Positions 46,300 through 54,343 of a stretch of DNA of 64,000 bases are shown one piece after another. Position 1 is the stretch's first letter, and every line of letters starts with the position of its first letter. Source of the DNA: Franzmannia pantelleriensis (GTDB lineage Bacteria > Pseudomonadota > Gammaproteobacteria > Pseudomonadales > Halomonadaceae); assembly GCF_900102875.1 (NCBI RefSeq), contig NZ_FNGH01000002.1, forward strand, positions 372,001 through 436,000. Direction: 5' to 3'. The position numbers and the translations under genes were made by a program. The notes under the pieces were generated by a model, which was given only the letters and a program-made list of their open reading frames with translations, made no database searches and was not told where the DNA came from.

Positions 46300-47129
46300 T
46301 CGATACCGCGATGCAGGGCTGTTTGACCAAGATGGCGATCACTCCCGGCAGTGGCGATACGCCTGCTCAGTATACGCTGCGCGCGGGTGAGGCACGCCTC
46401 GACCTCAATGCACGCCTCGGCCAGCCGCTGGCGCTGCACTACACTGGCGCCATCGCCTGCACGCACTGCGGGCGCGCGACGCGCAAGAGCTTCGCCCAGG
46501 GCTATTGCTACCCGTGCTTCAAGAAGCTTGCCCAATGCGACACCTGCATCGTCAAGCCCGAGACCTGCCACTTCGATGCCGGGACCTGCCGCGAACCGGA
46601 GTGGGCCGAGCGTCACTGTTTCCAGCCCCACGTGGTCTATCTGGCCAACTCGTCGGGGCTCAAGGTGGGCATTACCCGTGCTACCCAGATGCCGACACGC
46701 TGGCTCGATCAGGGCGCGATCCAGGCGCTACCGATCATGGAAGTGGATACTCGCCAGCAGTCGGGATTCGTCGAGATGCTGTTCAAGGAGCAGGTCGCCG
46801 ACCGCACCAACTGGCGTGCGATGCTCAAGGGCGAGGTCGAGCCGCTTGACCTGATCGCCGAGCGCGACCGCCTGATGGCCAGCCTCGACAGCGGCCTGGC
46901 CGGCCTGCGCGAGCGCTTCGGCACCGATAGCCTGCGTCCGCTCGATGCCACACCGCTGCACTTCGACTATCCGGTGCTCGAGCATCCGCGCAAGATCGTC
47001 TCGCACAACTTCGACAAGCAGCCCGAGGTCGCCGGCACCCTGCTGGGTCTCAAGGGCCAGTACCTGTTGCTCGACACCGGTGTGATCAACCTGCGCAAGT
47101 TCACCGGCTACGAGGTCAGCGTCGCCTGA
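46287..47129 (+). CDS. DUF2797 family protein with zinc-finger-like cysteines
   Basis: A 280-residue protein of DUF2797. Cysteine clusters CTHCGRATRKSFAQGYCYPCFKKLAQCDTC look like metal ligands, followed by CHFDAGTC. Then GLKVGITRATQMPTRWLDQGA resembles a GIY-YIG-like region (K-V-G-I-T), so a nucleic-acid role is possible. The start is GTG 46287, overlapping yeaC, with GAGG 10 nt upstream; ATG 46311 is an alternative. Confidence 0.85.
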   Translation: MGELIDTAMQGCLTKMAITPGSGDTPAQYTLRAGEARLDLNARLGQPLALHYTGAIACTHCGRATRKSFAQGYCYPCFKKLAQCDTCIVKPETCHFDAGTCREPEWAERHCFQPHVVYLANSSGLKVGITRATQMPTRWLDQGAIQALPIMEVDTRQQSGFVEMLFKEQVADRTNWRAMLKGEVEPLDLIAERDRLMASLDSGLAGLRERFGTDSLRPLDATPLHFDYPVLEHPRKIVSHNFDKQPEVAGTLLGLKGQYLLLDTGVINLRKFTGYEVSVA

Positions 47130-47139
47130 TGACAGCCGG

Positions 47140-48624
47140 TTAGCGCTGTGATCGGCGGCGTGCCTCCATGCGCTCCAGGAATACCGCCATGATGCGCTCG
47201 TAGAGGCGGGCGCCCATCACTGCATCCTCGATGCCGGCGTCGACGTTGGGGTTGTCGTTGATCTCGATCACCACCACCCGCTCGCCGATCTGCTTGAGGT
47301 CGACCCCGTACAGGCCATCGCCGATCAGGCGCGTGGCCTTGAGGGCGGTCTTGAGCACCGCCGGCGGTACCTCGTGGGGTGGGTGGGTACTGAAGCCGCC
47401 GCTCTTCACCTTGCCGTTGGCGTGCTGGTAGATCTGCCAGTGGCCGCGGGCCATGTAGTAGCGGCTGGCGAACAGCACCTGGCCATCGAGCACTCCGATG
47501 CGCCAGTCGTACTCGGTGGGCAGCCACTCCTGCAGCAGCAGCGCCGAGCTGTCGAACAGCCGGCGTGCTTCCTCAACCAGCTGTGTGTGGGACTCGATCT
47601 TGACGATGCCGCGTGAGAAGGCACCGTCGGGCACCTTGAGCACCATGGGGTAGGTCAGGTCGGCAACCTTGCCGGGCAGTGCGGTGAGATCGTCGCGATG
47701 CAGCAGCAGTCCATCGGGGCAGGCGATGTGCTTGGCGCGCAGCAGCGCGTGCAGGTAGACCTTGTTGGTGCAGCGCAGGATCGAACGTGGGTCGTCGATG
47801 ACCACCAGCCCCTCATGCTCGGCGCGGCGCGCCATGCGGTAGGTGTGATGGTCGAGTGCAGTGGTCTCGCGAATGAACAGTGCATCGAACTCGGCCAGGC
47901 GGCCTGCATCGCGGCGGGTGATCAGCGATACATCGATGCCCAGTCGGCGACCGGCGCGGATGAACTGTTTCAGCGCGCTCTTGTTGCTCGGCGGCAGCGT
48001 CTCTTGGGGGGCGACCAGAATAGCCAGGTCGAAGCGATAGCGTCGCCGTGCCTTGGGAGTGCGCCATATCTTGCGCGAGTGGCGGTTGAGCGCAGTGGCG
48101 AACAGGTCCTGCTCGTCTGCGCCCAGCGAGGTTAGCGGCAGCGGCTTGAGTCGGCTCAGTCGCCAGCCATCGCTACGGCGCACGAAGCGCGCCTCGAGTA
48201 GCGGGCAGGGCAGACGCTCGAACAGCCGCCGAGCCAGCTTGGCCAGCGCTGCCTCCTGGCACTCGCCGAACATCACCCGTAGCCTCAGTTCATCTCCGCT
48301 CAGCGCGCCGCGTCGTGCCAGGTCGCCGAGCAGCGGAGCGAGGCTGTCCAGTTGCAGGTCGATCAGCGCCTTGCGTGACAGTTGATTGAGTGTCTCGACG
48401 CTGGGCAGCACGCGCTGGCCGCGGGCTTGGGCCAGCAGCGACACGTAGTAGCCGGTGTCCAGATAGTCGAGCCCGGCGCACAGGTTGATGACATGCGTCG
48501 CCGCGTCGTGCTGTGGCGATAGGCGCTCATCGACGAGGAAGTCTGCCGCACTGATCAGATCGTCGCTGGGGTAATAAGGGCGCCAGTCGGCGGGTTGGTC
48601 GACGACGATTCGCAGCGGGCACAT
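47140..48624 (-). CDS. RLAN-domain / ATP-grasp ligase (RimK-like)
   Basis: A 494-residue protein. The N-terminal ~190 residues form the RimK-like ATP-grasp N-terminal (RLAN) domain, with the conserved ATHVINLCAGLDYLDTGYYVSLLA motif. The C-terminal ATP-grasp has MVLKVPDGAFSRGIVKIES, LLLQEWLPTEYDWRIGVLDG, and IGERVVVIEINDNPNVDAGIED (metal-binding E, N, D). Such proteins add amino acids to a peptide or protein; substrate unknown. It is divergent from a GNAT acetyltransferase, a neighbour often seen with RLAN ligases. Confidence 0.85.
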   Translation of the reverse strand: MCPLRIVVDQPADWRPYYPSDDLISAADFLVDERLSPQHDAATHVINLCAGLDYLDTGYYVSLLAQARGQRVLPSVETLNQLSRKALIDLQLDSLAPLLGDLARRGALSGDELRLRVMFGECQEAALAKLARRLFERLPCPLLEARFVRRSDGWRLSRLKPLPLTSLGADEQDLFATALNRHSRKIWRTPKARRRYRFDLAILVAPQETLPPSNKSALKQFIRAGRRLGIDVSLITRRDAGRLAEFDALFIRETTALDHHTYRMARRAEHEGLVVIDDPRSILRCTNKVYLHALLRAKHIACPDGLLLHRDDLTALPGKVADLTYPMVLKVPDGAFSRGIVKIESHTQLVEEARRLFDSSALLLQEWLPTEYDWRIGVLDGQVLFASRYYMARGHWQIYQHANGKVKSGGFSTHPPHEVPPAVLKTALKATRLIGDGLYGVDLKQIGERVVVIEINDNPNVDAGIEDAVMGARLYERIMAVFLERMEARRRSQR

Positions 48625-48781
48625 GGGCGTGGACTCCAGACCAGGAGAGATTCGGCGCTAGCATGCGACCAAGATGACGCAGGGACAATAGCGCACCACG
48701 GTGAAATAATTTCATGTTGCCCGGCGCTGACACGCGCCCCTGCGAAAGCCACAATCCGCGCAAACACTACGACACACGATC
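48625..48781. promoter_or_regulatory. Divergent promoter region with TGAAAT-A-ATTTCA palindrome
   Basis: A perfect 13-nt palindrome TGAAATAATTTCA at 48702-48714 lies between the ligase and GNAT genes and could be a shared operator. No gene. Confidence 0.35.
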
Positions 48782-49255
48782 ATGACCACGCATCTGCGCC
48801 CGGCGCATCCCTCCGATCTTGACGCCCTCTGCCAGCTGGAGCACGACTGCTTCGATGGCGACCGCTTCAGCCGACGTCAGCTGGCCCATCTGCTCAAGGG
48901 GGCCAACGCGGTGACCCTGCTGGCGGTGGCCGACGCTGGCGCGCTGCTGGGCTATGGCACGCTGCTGTTGAGGCGTAACAGCCGCCAGGCACGGCTGTAT
49001 TCGTTCTGCGTACGCCCCGAGGCCCGCGGCGATGGCCTGGGGCGGCGTCTGCTGGAAGCGCTGGAGACCGAGGCCCGCCGTCGCGAGCTGGCGGCTGTGA
49101 CCTTGGAGGTGCGCGCCGACAACCGCGTTGCACTGGGACTCTACCGCCGCGCCGGTTTCCAGCTGGTGCGTTGGCTCGACGACTACTACGTCGATGGCTG
49201 TGCCGCCTGGCAGATGCAGAAGCGCCTCGAGAGCGGTGCGCGTGAGGCGGGGTAG
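48782..49255 (+). CDS. GNAT N-acetyltransferase
   Basis: A 157-residue GNAT. Acetyl-CoA motif is VRPEARGDGLGRRLLEALE (R/Q-x-x-G-x-G/A) in residues ~78-97, and the C-terminal ALGLYRRAGFQLVRWLDDYYVDG resembles RimI-type acetyltransferases. In related cassettes GNAT is fused to a C39-like peptidase; that part is missing here (the family form is about twice as long). Divergent from the RLAN ligase, from which a shared pathway is inferred. Confidence 0.85.
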   Translation: MTTHLRPAHPSDLDALCQLEHDCFDGDRFSRRQLAHLLKGANAVTLLAVADAGALLGYGTLLLRRNSRQARLYSFCVRPEARGDGLGRRLLEALETEARRRELAAVTLEVRADNRVALGLYRRAGFQLVRWLDDYYVDGCAAWQMQKRLESGAREAG

Positions 49256-49302
49256 GGGGCAGCCTACCGACGGACCAGCAACGGGCAGTGGCGCTTACTG
49301 CG

Positions 49303-49340
49303 CCAGGCCCTGAGGACGGGTGCAATGCCCGCGGGCCTGG
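49303..49340. other. Hairpin between the GNAT gene and yajQ
   Basis: CCAGGCCC (49303-49310) and GGGCCTGG (49333-49340) are perfect arms around a loop with an inner CGGG/CCCG pair. No T-tract. TAGAAT, a -10-like hexamer for yajQ, follows at 49343-49348. Confidence 0.5.
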
Positions 49341-49379
49341 CTTAGAATCGTCGCCAGTTTTCTCTAAGGAGCCCACGCC

Positions 49380-49865
49380 ATGCCCTCTTTCGATATCGTC
49401 TCCGAGTTCGACAAGCACGAAGCCAGCAATGCCGTCGATCAGGCCAACCGCGAGATCCAGAACCGCTTCGACTTCAAGGGCGTGGATGCCAGTTTCGAAC
49501 TCAACGGCGAGGTCGTCTCGCTGCAGGCCGATGTCGATTTTCAGCTCAAGCAGATGCTCGACGTGCTGCGCAACAAGCTGATCGCCCGTGGCATTGATGC
49601 GCGCTGCATGGAGGAGCAAGACCCGGTGCTGTCTGGCGTCAAGGCTCGCCAGGACGTCAAGCTCAAGCAGGGCCTGGAGCAGGCTGACAGCAAGGCGATC
49701 ATCAAGCTGATCAAGGACAGCAAGCTCAAGGTTCAGACCCAGATCCAGGGCGACAAGGTCCGCGTCACCGGCAAGAAGCGCGACGACCTGCAGCAGGTCA
49801 TCGCCCTGTTGAAAGGTGAGCAGGGGCCCGATCTGGCATTGCAGTATGATAATTTCCGCGACTGA
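49380..49865 (+). CDS. yajQ: YajQ family nucleotide-binding protein
   Basis: A 161-residue YajQ (DUF520). MPSFDIVSEFDKHEASNAVDQANREIQNRFDFKG (in part) and IIKLIKDSKLKVQTQIQGDKVRVTGKKRDDLQQVI are signatures. Members bind c-di-GMP and act with regulators, and bind RNA in some species. AAGGAG precedes ATG 49380. Confidence 0.95.
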   Translation: MPSFDIVSEFDKHEASNAVDQANREIQNRFDFKGVDASFELNGEVVSLQADVDFQLKQMLDVLRNKLIARGIDARCMEEQDPVLSGVKARQDVKLKQGLEQADSKAIIKLIKDSKLKVQTQIQGDKVRVTGKKRDDLQQVIALLKGEQGPDLALQYDNFRD

Positions 49866-50465
49866 TCAGTAGTCGATGCCGCGGCGCGCCTGCAGCCCAC
49901 TATTGAAGGCGTGCCGGGTCTCCTGCATGTCGGTGATGGTATCGGCCATCGCTAGCAGCTCGCGATGCGCATTGCGCCCAGTGACGATCACCGTCTGCTC
50001 CCGCGGGCGATTCTCCAGCGCCGCGCGAACGCTGGCGATATCGAGATAGCCGAACTTAAGCATATAGGTGATCTCGTCGAGCACCACCAGATACACATCC
50101 GGGTCGGCCAGCATGCGCTCGGCGTCGCGCCAGACCGCCTGGCACGCCTGGGTGTCCAACTCCCGGTTCTGGGTCTCCCAGGTGAAGCCGGTCGCCATGA
50201 TTGCTACCTCGAGGTTGCTATCCTCTTCCAGCCGCTGGCGCTCGCCGCACTCCCATAGCCCCTTGATGAACTGCACCACGCCGACCTTGTAGCCATAGCC
50301 CAGCGCACGGGTCACCGTGCCCCAGGCGGCGGTGGTCTTGCCCTTGCCGTTACCGGTGAACACCAGCAGCTGGCCGCGCTGCTCGGTGGCCTGGGCCACC
50401 TTGTCATCGACATGGTTCTTGAGTTTTTGCATCGACGTCTGATGGCGCGCCTGGCGGTCGCTCAT
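49866..50465 (-). CDS. cobO: Corrinoid adenosyltransferase CobO/BtuR
   Basis: A 199-residue enzyme that adenosylates cob(I)alamin or cob(I)yrinate diamide. The P-loop GNGKGKTTAAWGTVTRALGYG with reverse-use ATP binding, VVQFIKGLWECGER, and LVVLDEITYMLKFGYLD with the DE pair are characteristic. The start is ATG 50465 with AGGAG; the frame to 50483 is longer. It converges with yajQ, with stops adjacent. No other cobalamin genes or riboswitch nearby. Confidence 0.95.
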   Translation of the reverse strand: MSDRQARHQTSMQKLKNHVDDKVAQATEQRGQLLVFTGNGKGKTTAAWGTVTRALGYGYKVGVVQFIKGLWECGERQRLEEDSNLEVAIMATGFTWETQNRELDTQACQAVWRDAERMLADPDVYLVVLDEITYMLKFGYLDIASVRAALENRPREQTVIVTGRNAHRELLAMADTITDMQETRHAFNSGLQARRGIDY

Positions 50466-50665
50466 GGTGGCTCCTGATGGCAAAAGGGAATCGCTAAAGC
50501 CTACGGCAGTCAGGCTCGTACGTCAGCCGTTGATGAAACGATGCTCATCATGGTGCATGGAACTCATGCCTTGGCACCGTGATTGCCCGCTGCTTCGAAT
50601 GACGCCAAAACCCACGCTTCTCGTTTTTACATCACCACATTGATTTTATAAATAGAAATCGATTT

Positions 50666-50682
50666 TTGGCACGCTCTATGCA
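50666..50682 (+). promoter_or_regulatory. Sigma-54 promoter of the N-type ABC transporter/amidase operon
   Basis: TTGGCACGCTCTATGCA: -24 GG at 50668-50669, N10, -12 GC at 50680-50681, matching the sigma-54 consensus TTGGCACG-N4-TTGCA at all but one base. The transcript would start near 50693, 27 nt before the ATP-binding protein's ATG. It points to NtrC-type, nitrogen-limitation control. GGTGCA/GCACC half-sites near 50549-50580 could be enhancer elements, but no full NtrC palindrome was found. Confidence 0.75.
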
Positions 50683-50719
50683 GCGTCTGCTTGACTCAGG
50701 TATCCCAAAGGATCAAGCG

Positions 50720-51565
50720 ATGAATGCATCAATGGCCGCCTCCGTCACCCAAGCAGCCCCGCGTGGTGCGCAGGGCGTGCAGCGCCACAGCGTCATCACT
50801 CTCGATGGCATCAAGAAGACCTTCAGTAGCCCGGGTGCCGACGCCATCGAGGTGATCGAAGACATCAGCCTCGATATCAAGCAAGAAGAATTCGTCAGCA
50901 TCGTGGGCCCCAGCGGTTGTGGCAAGAGCACCATGTTCAACATCATTGCCAGCCTGCTGGAGCCTAGCGATGGCAGTATCACGCTGCGCGGCAGCGACCC
51001 CAAATGCGGCGCACGGGTCGGCTACATGCTGCAGCGTGACCTGCTTTTTCCGTGGCGCACCATCATCGACAACGTCTGCCTGGGCCTCGAGATTCAGGGC
51101 GTGCGCAAGGCTCGCCGCTATGAAATGGCGCGCGACCAGCTGACACGCTACGGCCTGGCCGATTTTGCCGATCAATACCCCAATACCCTCTCCGGCGGCA
51201 TGCGTCAGCGGGTGGCATTGATCCGCACCTTGATCACCGATCCCGACCTCATCCTGCTGGATGAGCCGTTCTCGGCACTCGACTACCAGACTCGGCTGGT
51301 GCTCGAGGAGGAGATCGTTTCGATCCTCAAGGAGCACCACAAGACGGTGGTCTTGATCACTCATGACATCGGCGAAGCGATTGCCATGTCGGATCGTGTC
51401 GCGGTGATGACCCAGCGTCCTACCTCGGTAAAGAAGATCTATGACGTGGGCCTTTCCCGCGAACTGGGGTCATGTCTCAAGGCGCGCAGCGACGCCCGCT
51501 ACCAGGGTTTCTTCGACAGCATCTGGGACGACCTGGACATTCAGATCGCCGGAGGTGAGTCATGA
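50720..51565 (+). CDS. Nitrate/sulfonate/taurine-type ABC transporter ATPase
   Basis: A 281-residue ATPase: Walker A GPSGCGKST, Q-loop YMLQRDLLFPW, signature LSGGMRQRVALIRTLI, Walker B LILLDEPFSALDYQT, H-loop VLITHDIGEA. The FPW sequence after the Q-loop is typical of the SsuB/TauB/NrtD group. Start ATG 50720 (MNASMAA) follows AAAGGATC; an upstream ATG at 50666 overlaps the promoter and is rejected. It overlaps the permease by 4 nt (ATGA). Confidence 0.93.
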   Translation: MNASMAASVTQAAPRGAQGVQRHSVITLDGIKKTFSSPGADAIEVIEDISLDIKQEEFVSIVGPSGCGKSTMFNIIASLLEPSDGSITLRGSDPKCGARVGYMLQRDLLFPWRTIIDNVCLGLEIQGVRKARRYEMARDQLTRYGLADFADQYPNTLSGGMRQRVALIRTLITDPDLILLDEPFSALDYQTRLVLEEEIVSILKEHHKTVVLITHDIGEAIAMSDRVAVMTQRPTSVKKIYDVGLSRELGSCLKARSDARYQGFFDSIWDDLDIQIAGGES

Positions 51566-52398
51566 GCGAGGCACAGCTGCACACCCATGTGATTCGCGCC
51601 GGCAGCGTCAAGGAGAACGACGAACAGCTGGCTGGCAACACGCTGCTGACCGACAACCTGTGGCGTGGCGCCGGGCTGGCGCTGGTCATCATCCTATGGC
51701 AAATCGGGGTCAACGTCGGTTGGATCAACCCCTTCCTAATGGGCTCGCCGGTGGGGATTGCCGGTGAAGCCTGGCGGCTGATTCAGTCCGGGCAGCTGCT
51801 CAACGATACCATTGCCACCGTCTATGCCACCGTGGTGGGCTTCCTGGCGGGGAGTATTCTAGGCTCCATCTGCGGCTTGCTGCTGTGGTTCTCCCGCAGC
51901 GTGGCACGCATCATCGATCCGTTCATGGTCGCTCTCAATGGCCTGCCCAAGATCGCCCTGGCGCCGATGATCATCATCTGGTTCGGCTCTGGAATGTTCT
52001 CCAAGATCATGCTGGCGTTCGTTGCCACCTTCGTGGTCGCGCTGCTCTCCGCCTACCAGGGTACCCACCAGATCGATCGCAACCTGATCAACCTGATGCG
52101 CTCATTGGGCGCCAGCCGGCGTGAAGTGTTTACCAAGGTGGTCGCGCCGGCCACGCTGCCATGGATCATCTCCGCCTTCCGCTTGAATATCGGTTTCGCC
52201 CTGATCGCCGAGATTGGCGGTGAGTTCATCTCCTCCGACCGTGGCCTGGGTCGCATGATCTTCGTCGCCGGCAACCTGTTCAATCTCAACGTCGTCTGGG
52301 TCGGGGTCATCATGCTGATGATCGTGGCCATCGTGCTCTACGTGATTGTCTCTCAGGTCGAGAAGCGCTTATTGCCGTGGGAGAAAGGGCATAAATAG
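51562..52398 (+). CDS. ABC transporter permease (SsuC/TauC type)
   Basis: A 278-residue permease with six spans: LWRGAGLALVIILWQIGV, TIATVYATVVGFLAGSILGSICGLL, and others. The EAA-type loop is LINLMRSLGASRREVFTKVVAPATLPWI (family L-G-A-S-x-x-x-x-F-x-x-V-x-x-P). ATG 51562 overlaps the ATPase stop. Confidence 0.92.
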   Translation: MSEAQLHTHVIRAGSVKENDEQLAGNTLLTDNLWRGAGLALVIILWQIGVNVGWINPFLMGSPVGIAGEAWRLIQSGQLLNDTIATVYATVVGFLAGSILGSICGLLLWFSRSVARIIDPFMVALNGLPKIALAPMIIIWFGSGMFSKIMLAFVATFVVALLSAYQGTHQIDRNLINLMRSLGASRREVFTKVVAPATLPWIISAFRLNIGFALIAEIGGEFISSDRGLGRMIFVAGNLFNLNVVWVGVIMLMIVAIVLYVIVSQVEKRLLPWEKGHK

Positions 52399-52473
52399 CA
52401 CCACAATGACGCGTTACTAGCGAAGCAGCATCGAGTGAGCACCACCACCAATAACCACAAGAGGCACTGCACG

Positions 52474-53454
52474 ATGAACATCACTTCAACCTACAAGCGT
52501 ATCGCCTTCGGCGCCGGCCTGCTGGCACTGGGAGCATCGGCGCATACCCAGGCCGATGACATGGATACCATTCTGATCAACGAAGCCTTCCATTCGCTGC
52601 TCTATCTGCCGGTCTATGTGGCCAAGCACGAGGGCCTGTTCAACGCACACAACATCGATGTACCGGTGGTGCGCTCGGCGGGGTCGGGACCGGCGGCGCT
52701 GGCCTCGGTACTGTCCGGCGAGTCGCAGTTCTCGGTACATGGCCCGGAGCATGTCGGCTTCGCCCAGGAGCAGGGTGGCAGCGGCAAGGCGATCAGCGCG
52801 GTGGCCAACAGCGCCCCGGTGTGGGTGCTGGCGCATCCCGATCTCGACTACTCGTCGCCGGCCGACCTCCAAGGCAAGGAGGTGGTGGTAGGTCTGGCGC
52901 CGGGCACATCGAACACCCTGATCAAGCGCCTGATCGAGGATGCCGGCCTCAATGGTGAGGTCTCCCTCACCGAGGTGCAGAATGGCTCTGAGCTCGGCCC
53001 GGTGCTCTCCGGACGCGGCGATATCGCGGTGGCCTATCAGCCGCAGGTCGAGCAGGGTATCTCCCAGGGCCTGGAGATCATTCACGCCTTCACCGACGAC
53101 TATCCCGAGTATGCCTTCTCGACCATCAATACCTCCCAGGAGATGATCGACGACAACCCCGATCTGGTGATGCGCTTCGTCAGCGCCATCAACGACTCGC
53201 TGGCGCTGATCCACTCCGACGCCGATACTGCCAAGGCGGTGGCGCGCATGGAGTTCGGTGACCTGCAGGGCGACGTGGTGGACGCCGCGGTACAGCGCAT
53301 GATCGACAATAACGTCTATCCCGAGAGCGTGATGATCACCGAAGATGCCTTCACCAACGCCATCGAGATGCAGCAGTTCGTCGGCAATATCCAGGGCGAG
53401 ATGTACTACGACGATATCGTCGACGCCTCCTTTGCCAGCGAGGTCGTCCAATAA
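52474..53454 (+). CDS. ABC transporter substrate-binding protein (NMT1/SsuA-like)
   Basis: A 326-residue periplasmic protein. Signal peptide residues 1-28 (MNITSTYKRIAFGAGLLALG, cleavage after THTQA-like AHTQA). NMT1-type fold: INEAFHSLLYLPVYVAKHEGLFNAHNIDV, VVVGLAPGTSNTLIKRLIEDAGL, and RGDIAVAYQPQVEQGISQGL. Ligands in this family range from sulfonates to pyrimidines and formamides; the neighbouring amidase favours an amide-type nitrogen compound. ATG 52474; the frame from 52435 is a GTG start without a ribosome site. Confidence 0.88.
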   Translation: MNITSTYKRIAFGAGLLALGASAHTQADDMDTILINEAFHSLLYLPVYVAKHEGLFNAHNIDVPVVRSAGSGPAALASVLSGESQFSVHGPEHVGFAQEQGGSGKAISAVANSAPVWVLAHPDLDYSSPADLQGKEVVVGLAPGTSNTLIKRLIEDAGLNGEVSLTEVQNGSELGPVLSGRGDIAVAYQPQVEQGISQGLEIIHAFTDDYPEYAFSTINTSQEMIDDNPDLVMRFVSAINDSLALIHSDADTAKAVARMEFGDLQGDVVDAAVQRMIDNNVYPESVMITEDAFTNAIEMQQFVGNIQGEMYYDDIVDASFASEVVQ

Positions 53455-53475
53455 GCGCTCTGGCAGCGTATCCTC

Positions 53476-53500
53476 GGATGGGACCCCCGGGGTCCCATCC
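53476..53500. other. Strong intercistronic hairpin between binding protein and exporter genes
   Basis: GGATGGGACCCC and GGGGTCCCATCC are perfect 12-bp arms around one C. There is no T-tract, so it may protect or process the message and set the ratio of the abundant binding protein to downstream genes. Confidence 0.6.
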
Positions 53501-53526
53501 GTCATGGTGTCTGGAGCGAGGTTCGA

Positions 53527-54315
53527 ATGCTGTCTGCGCTGCTGTTCTTCTGCCTGGTGGGTGCCGTGGCCGGCATGATCGCCGGGTTGTTCGGTATTGG
53601 TGGGGGTGTGGTGATCGTGCCGGCGCTGATCGTGGCGCTCAATCAGCAGGGTATCGATCCTGGCATTGTCATCCACCTCGCCATCGGTACCTCGCTGGCG
53701 ATCATCACCGTGACCGGCGCCTCTTCGGCGCTGGGACACTGGCAGAAGGGTGCCGTGGTGATCGACCTGCTCAAGCGCATGCTGCCTGGACTGGTGGTCG
53801 GCGCGGTGCTGGGGGGATTGATTGCCGACCAACTGCGCGCCGAGTTGCTGGAGCGCTATTTCGGTATCTTCATGCTGCTGCTGGCGCTGCGTATGTTGCT
53901 GGCCAGGCCACCCAAGCCGGGACGGCAGCCGGCCGGCATGCCGGCGATGTTCGCAGCGAGTACTCTGATCGGCACCTTCTCGGCGCTGTTTGGCATCGGC
54001 GGCGGGGTGCTCAGCGTGCCCTGGCTGGCCCGCAGCGGTGCGACGCTGGCACGTGCCATTGGCACCTCGGCGGCCTGTGGCCTGCCCATCGCAGCGGTGG
54101 GCGCGGCGACCTTCATGATCACCGGCCAGGGTCAGGCCAGCCTGCCGGCGTACAGCACGGGTTACCTCTACTGGCCGGCTTTCCTTGGCATTGCGCTGTT
54201 CAGCGTGCCTTGCGCCCGCGTCGGCGTGCGGCTCGCCCACCACCTCTCGCCGCGGCTGCTCAGGCGGCTATTTGCACTGTTGATGCTGCTGGTTGGTCTG
54301 AAACTGATTGTCTGA
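53527..54315 (+). CDS. TauE/SafE family exporter
   Basis: A 262-residue, ~8-span TauE/SafE protein with the two family repeats LVGAVAGMIAGLFGIGGGVVIVPAL and TLIGTFSALFGIGGGVLSVPWL. Members export sulfite, sulfoacetate or other organic anions, so it could remove a product of the compound taken up by the ABC system upstream. GGAGCGAGG precedes ATG 53527. Confidence 0.92.
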   Translation: MLSALLFFCLVGAVAGMIAGLFGIGGGVVIVPALIVALNQQGIDPGIVIHLAIGTSLAIITVTGASSALGHWQKGAVVIDLLKRMLPGLVVGAVLGGLIADQLRAELLERYFGIFMLLLALRMLLARPPKPGRQPAGMPAMFAASTLIGTFSALFGIGGGVLSVPWLARSGATLARAIGTSAACGLPIAAVGAATFMITGQGQASLPAYSTGYLYWPAFLGIALFSVPCARVGVRLAHHLSPRLLRRLFALLMLLVGLKLIV

Positions 54316-54343
54316 GTGCCCCCGACCCAAGGAGACAAAACAC

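Noticed and set aside
52486-54243. Minus-strand ORF of 585 codons across the binding protein and exporter genes
   Set aside because: Spans two certain genes and their gap; rich in His/Gln/Arg as expected for antisense of GC-rich coding DNA.
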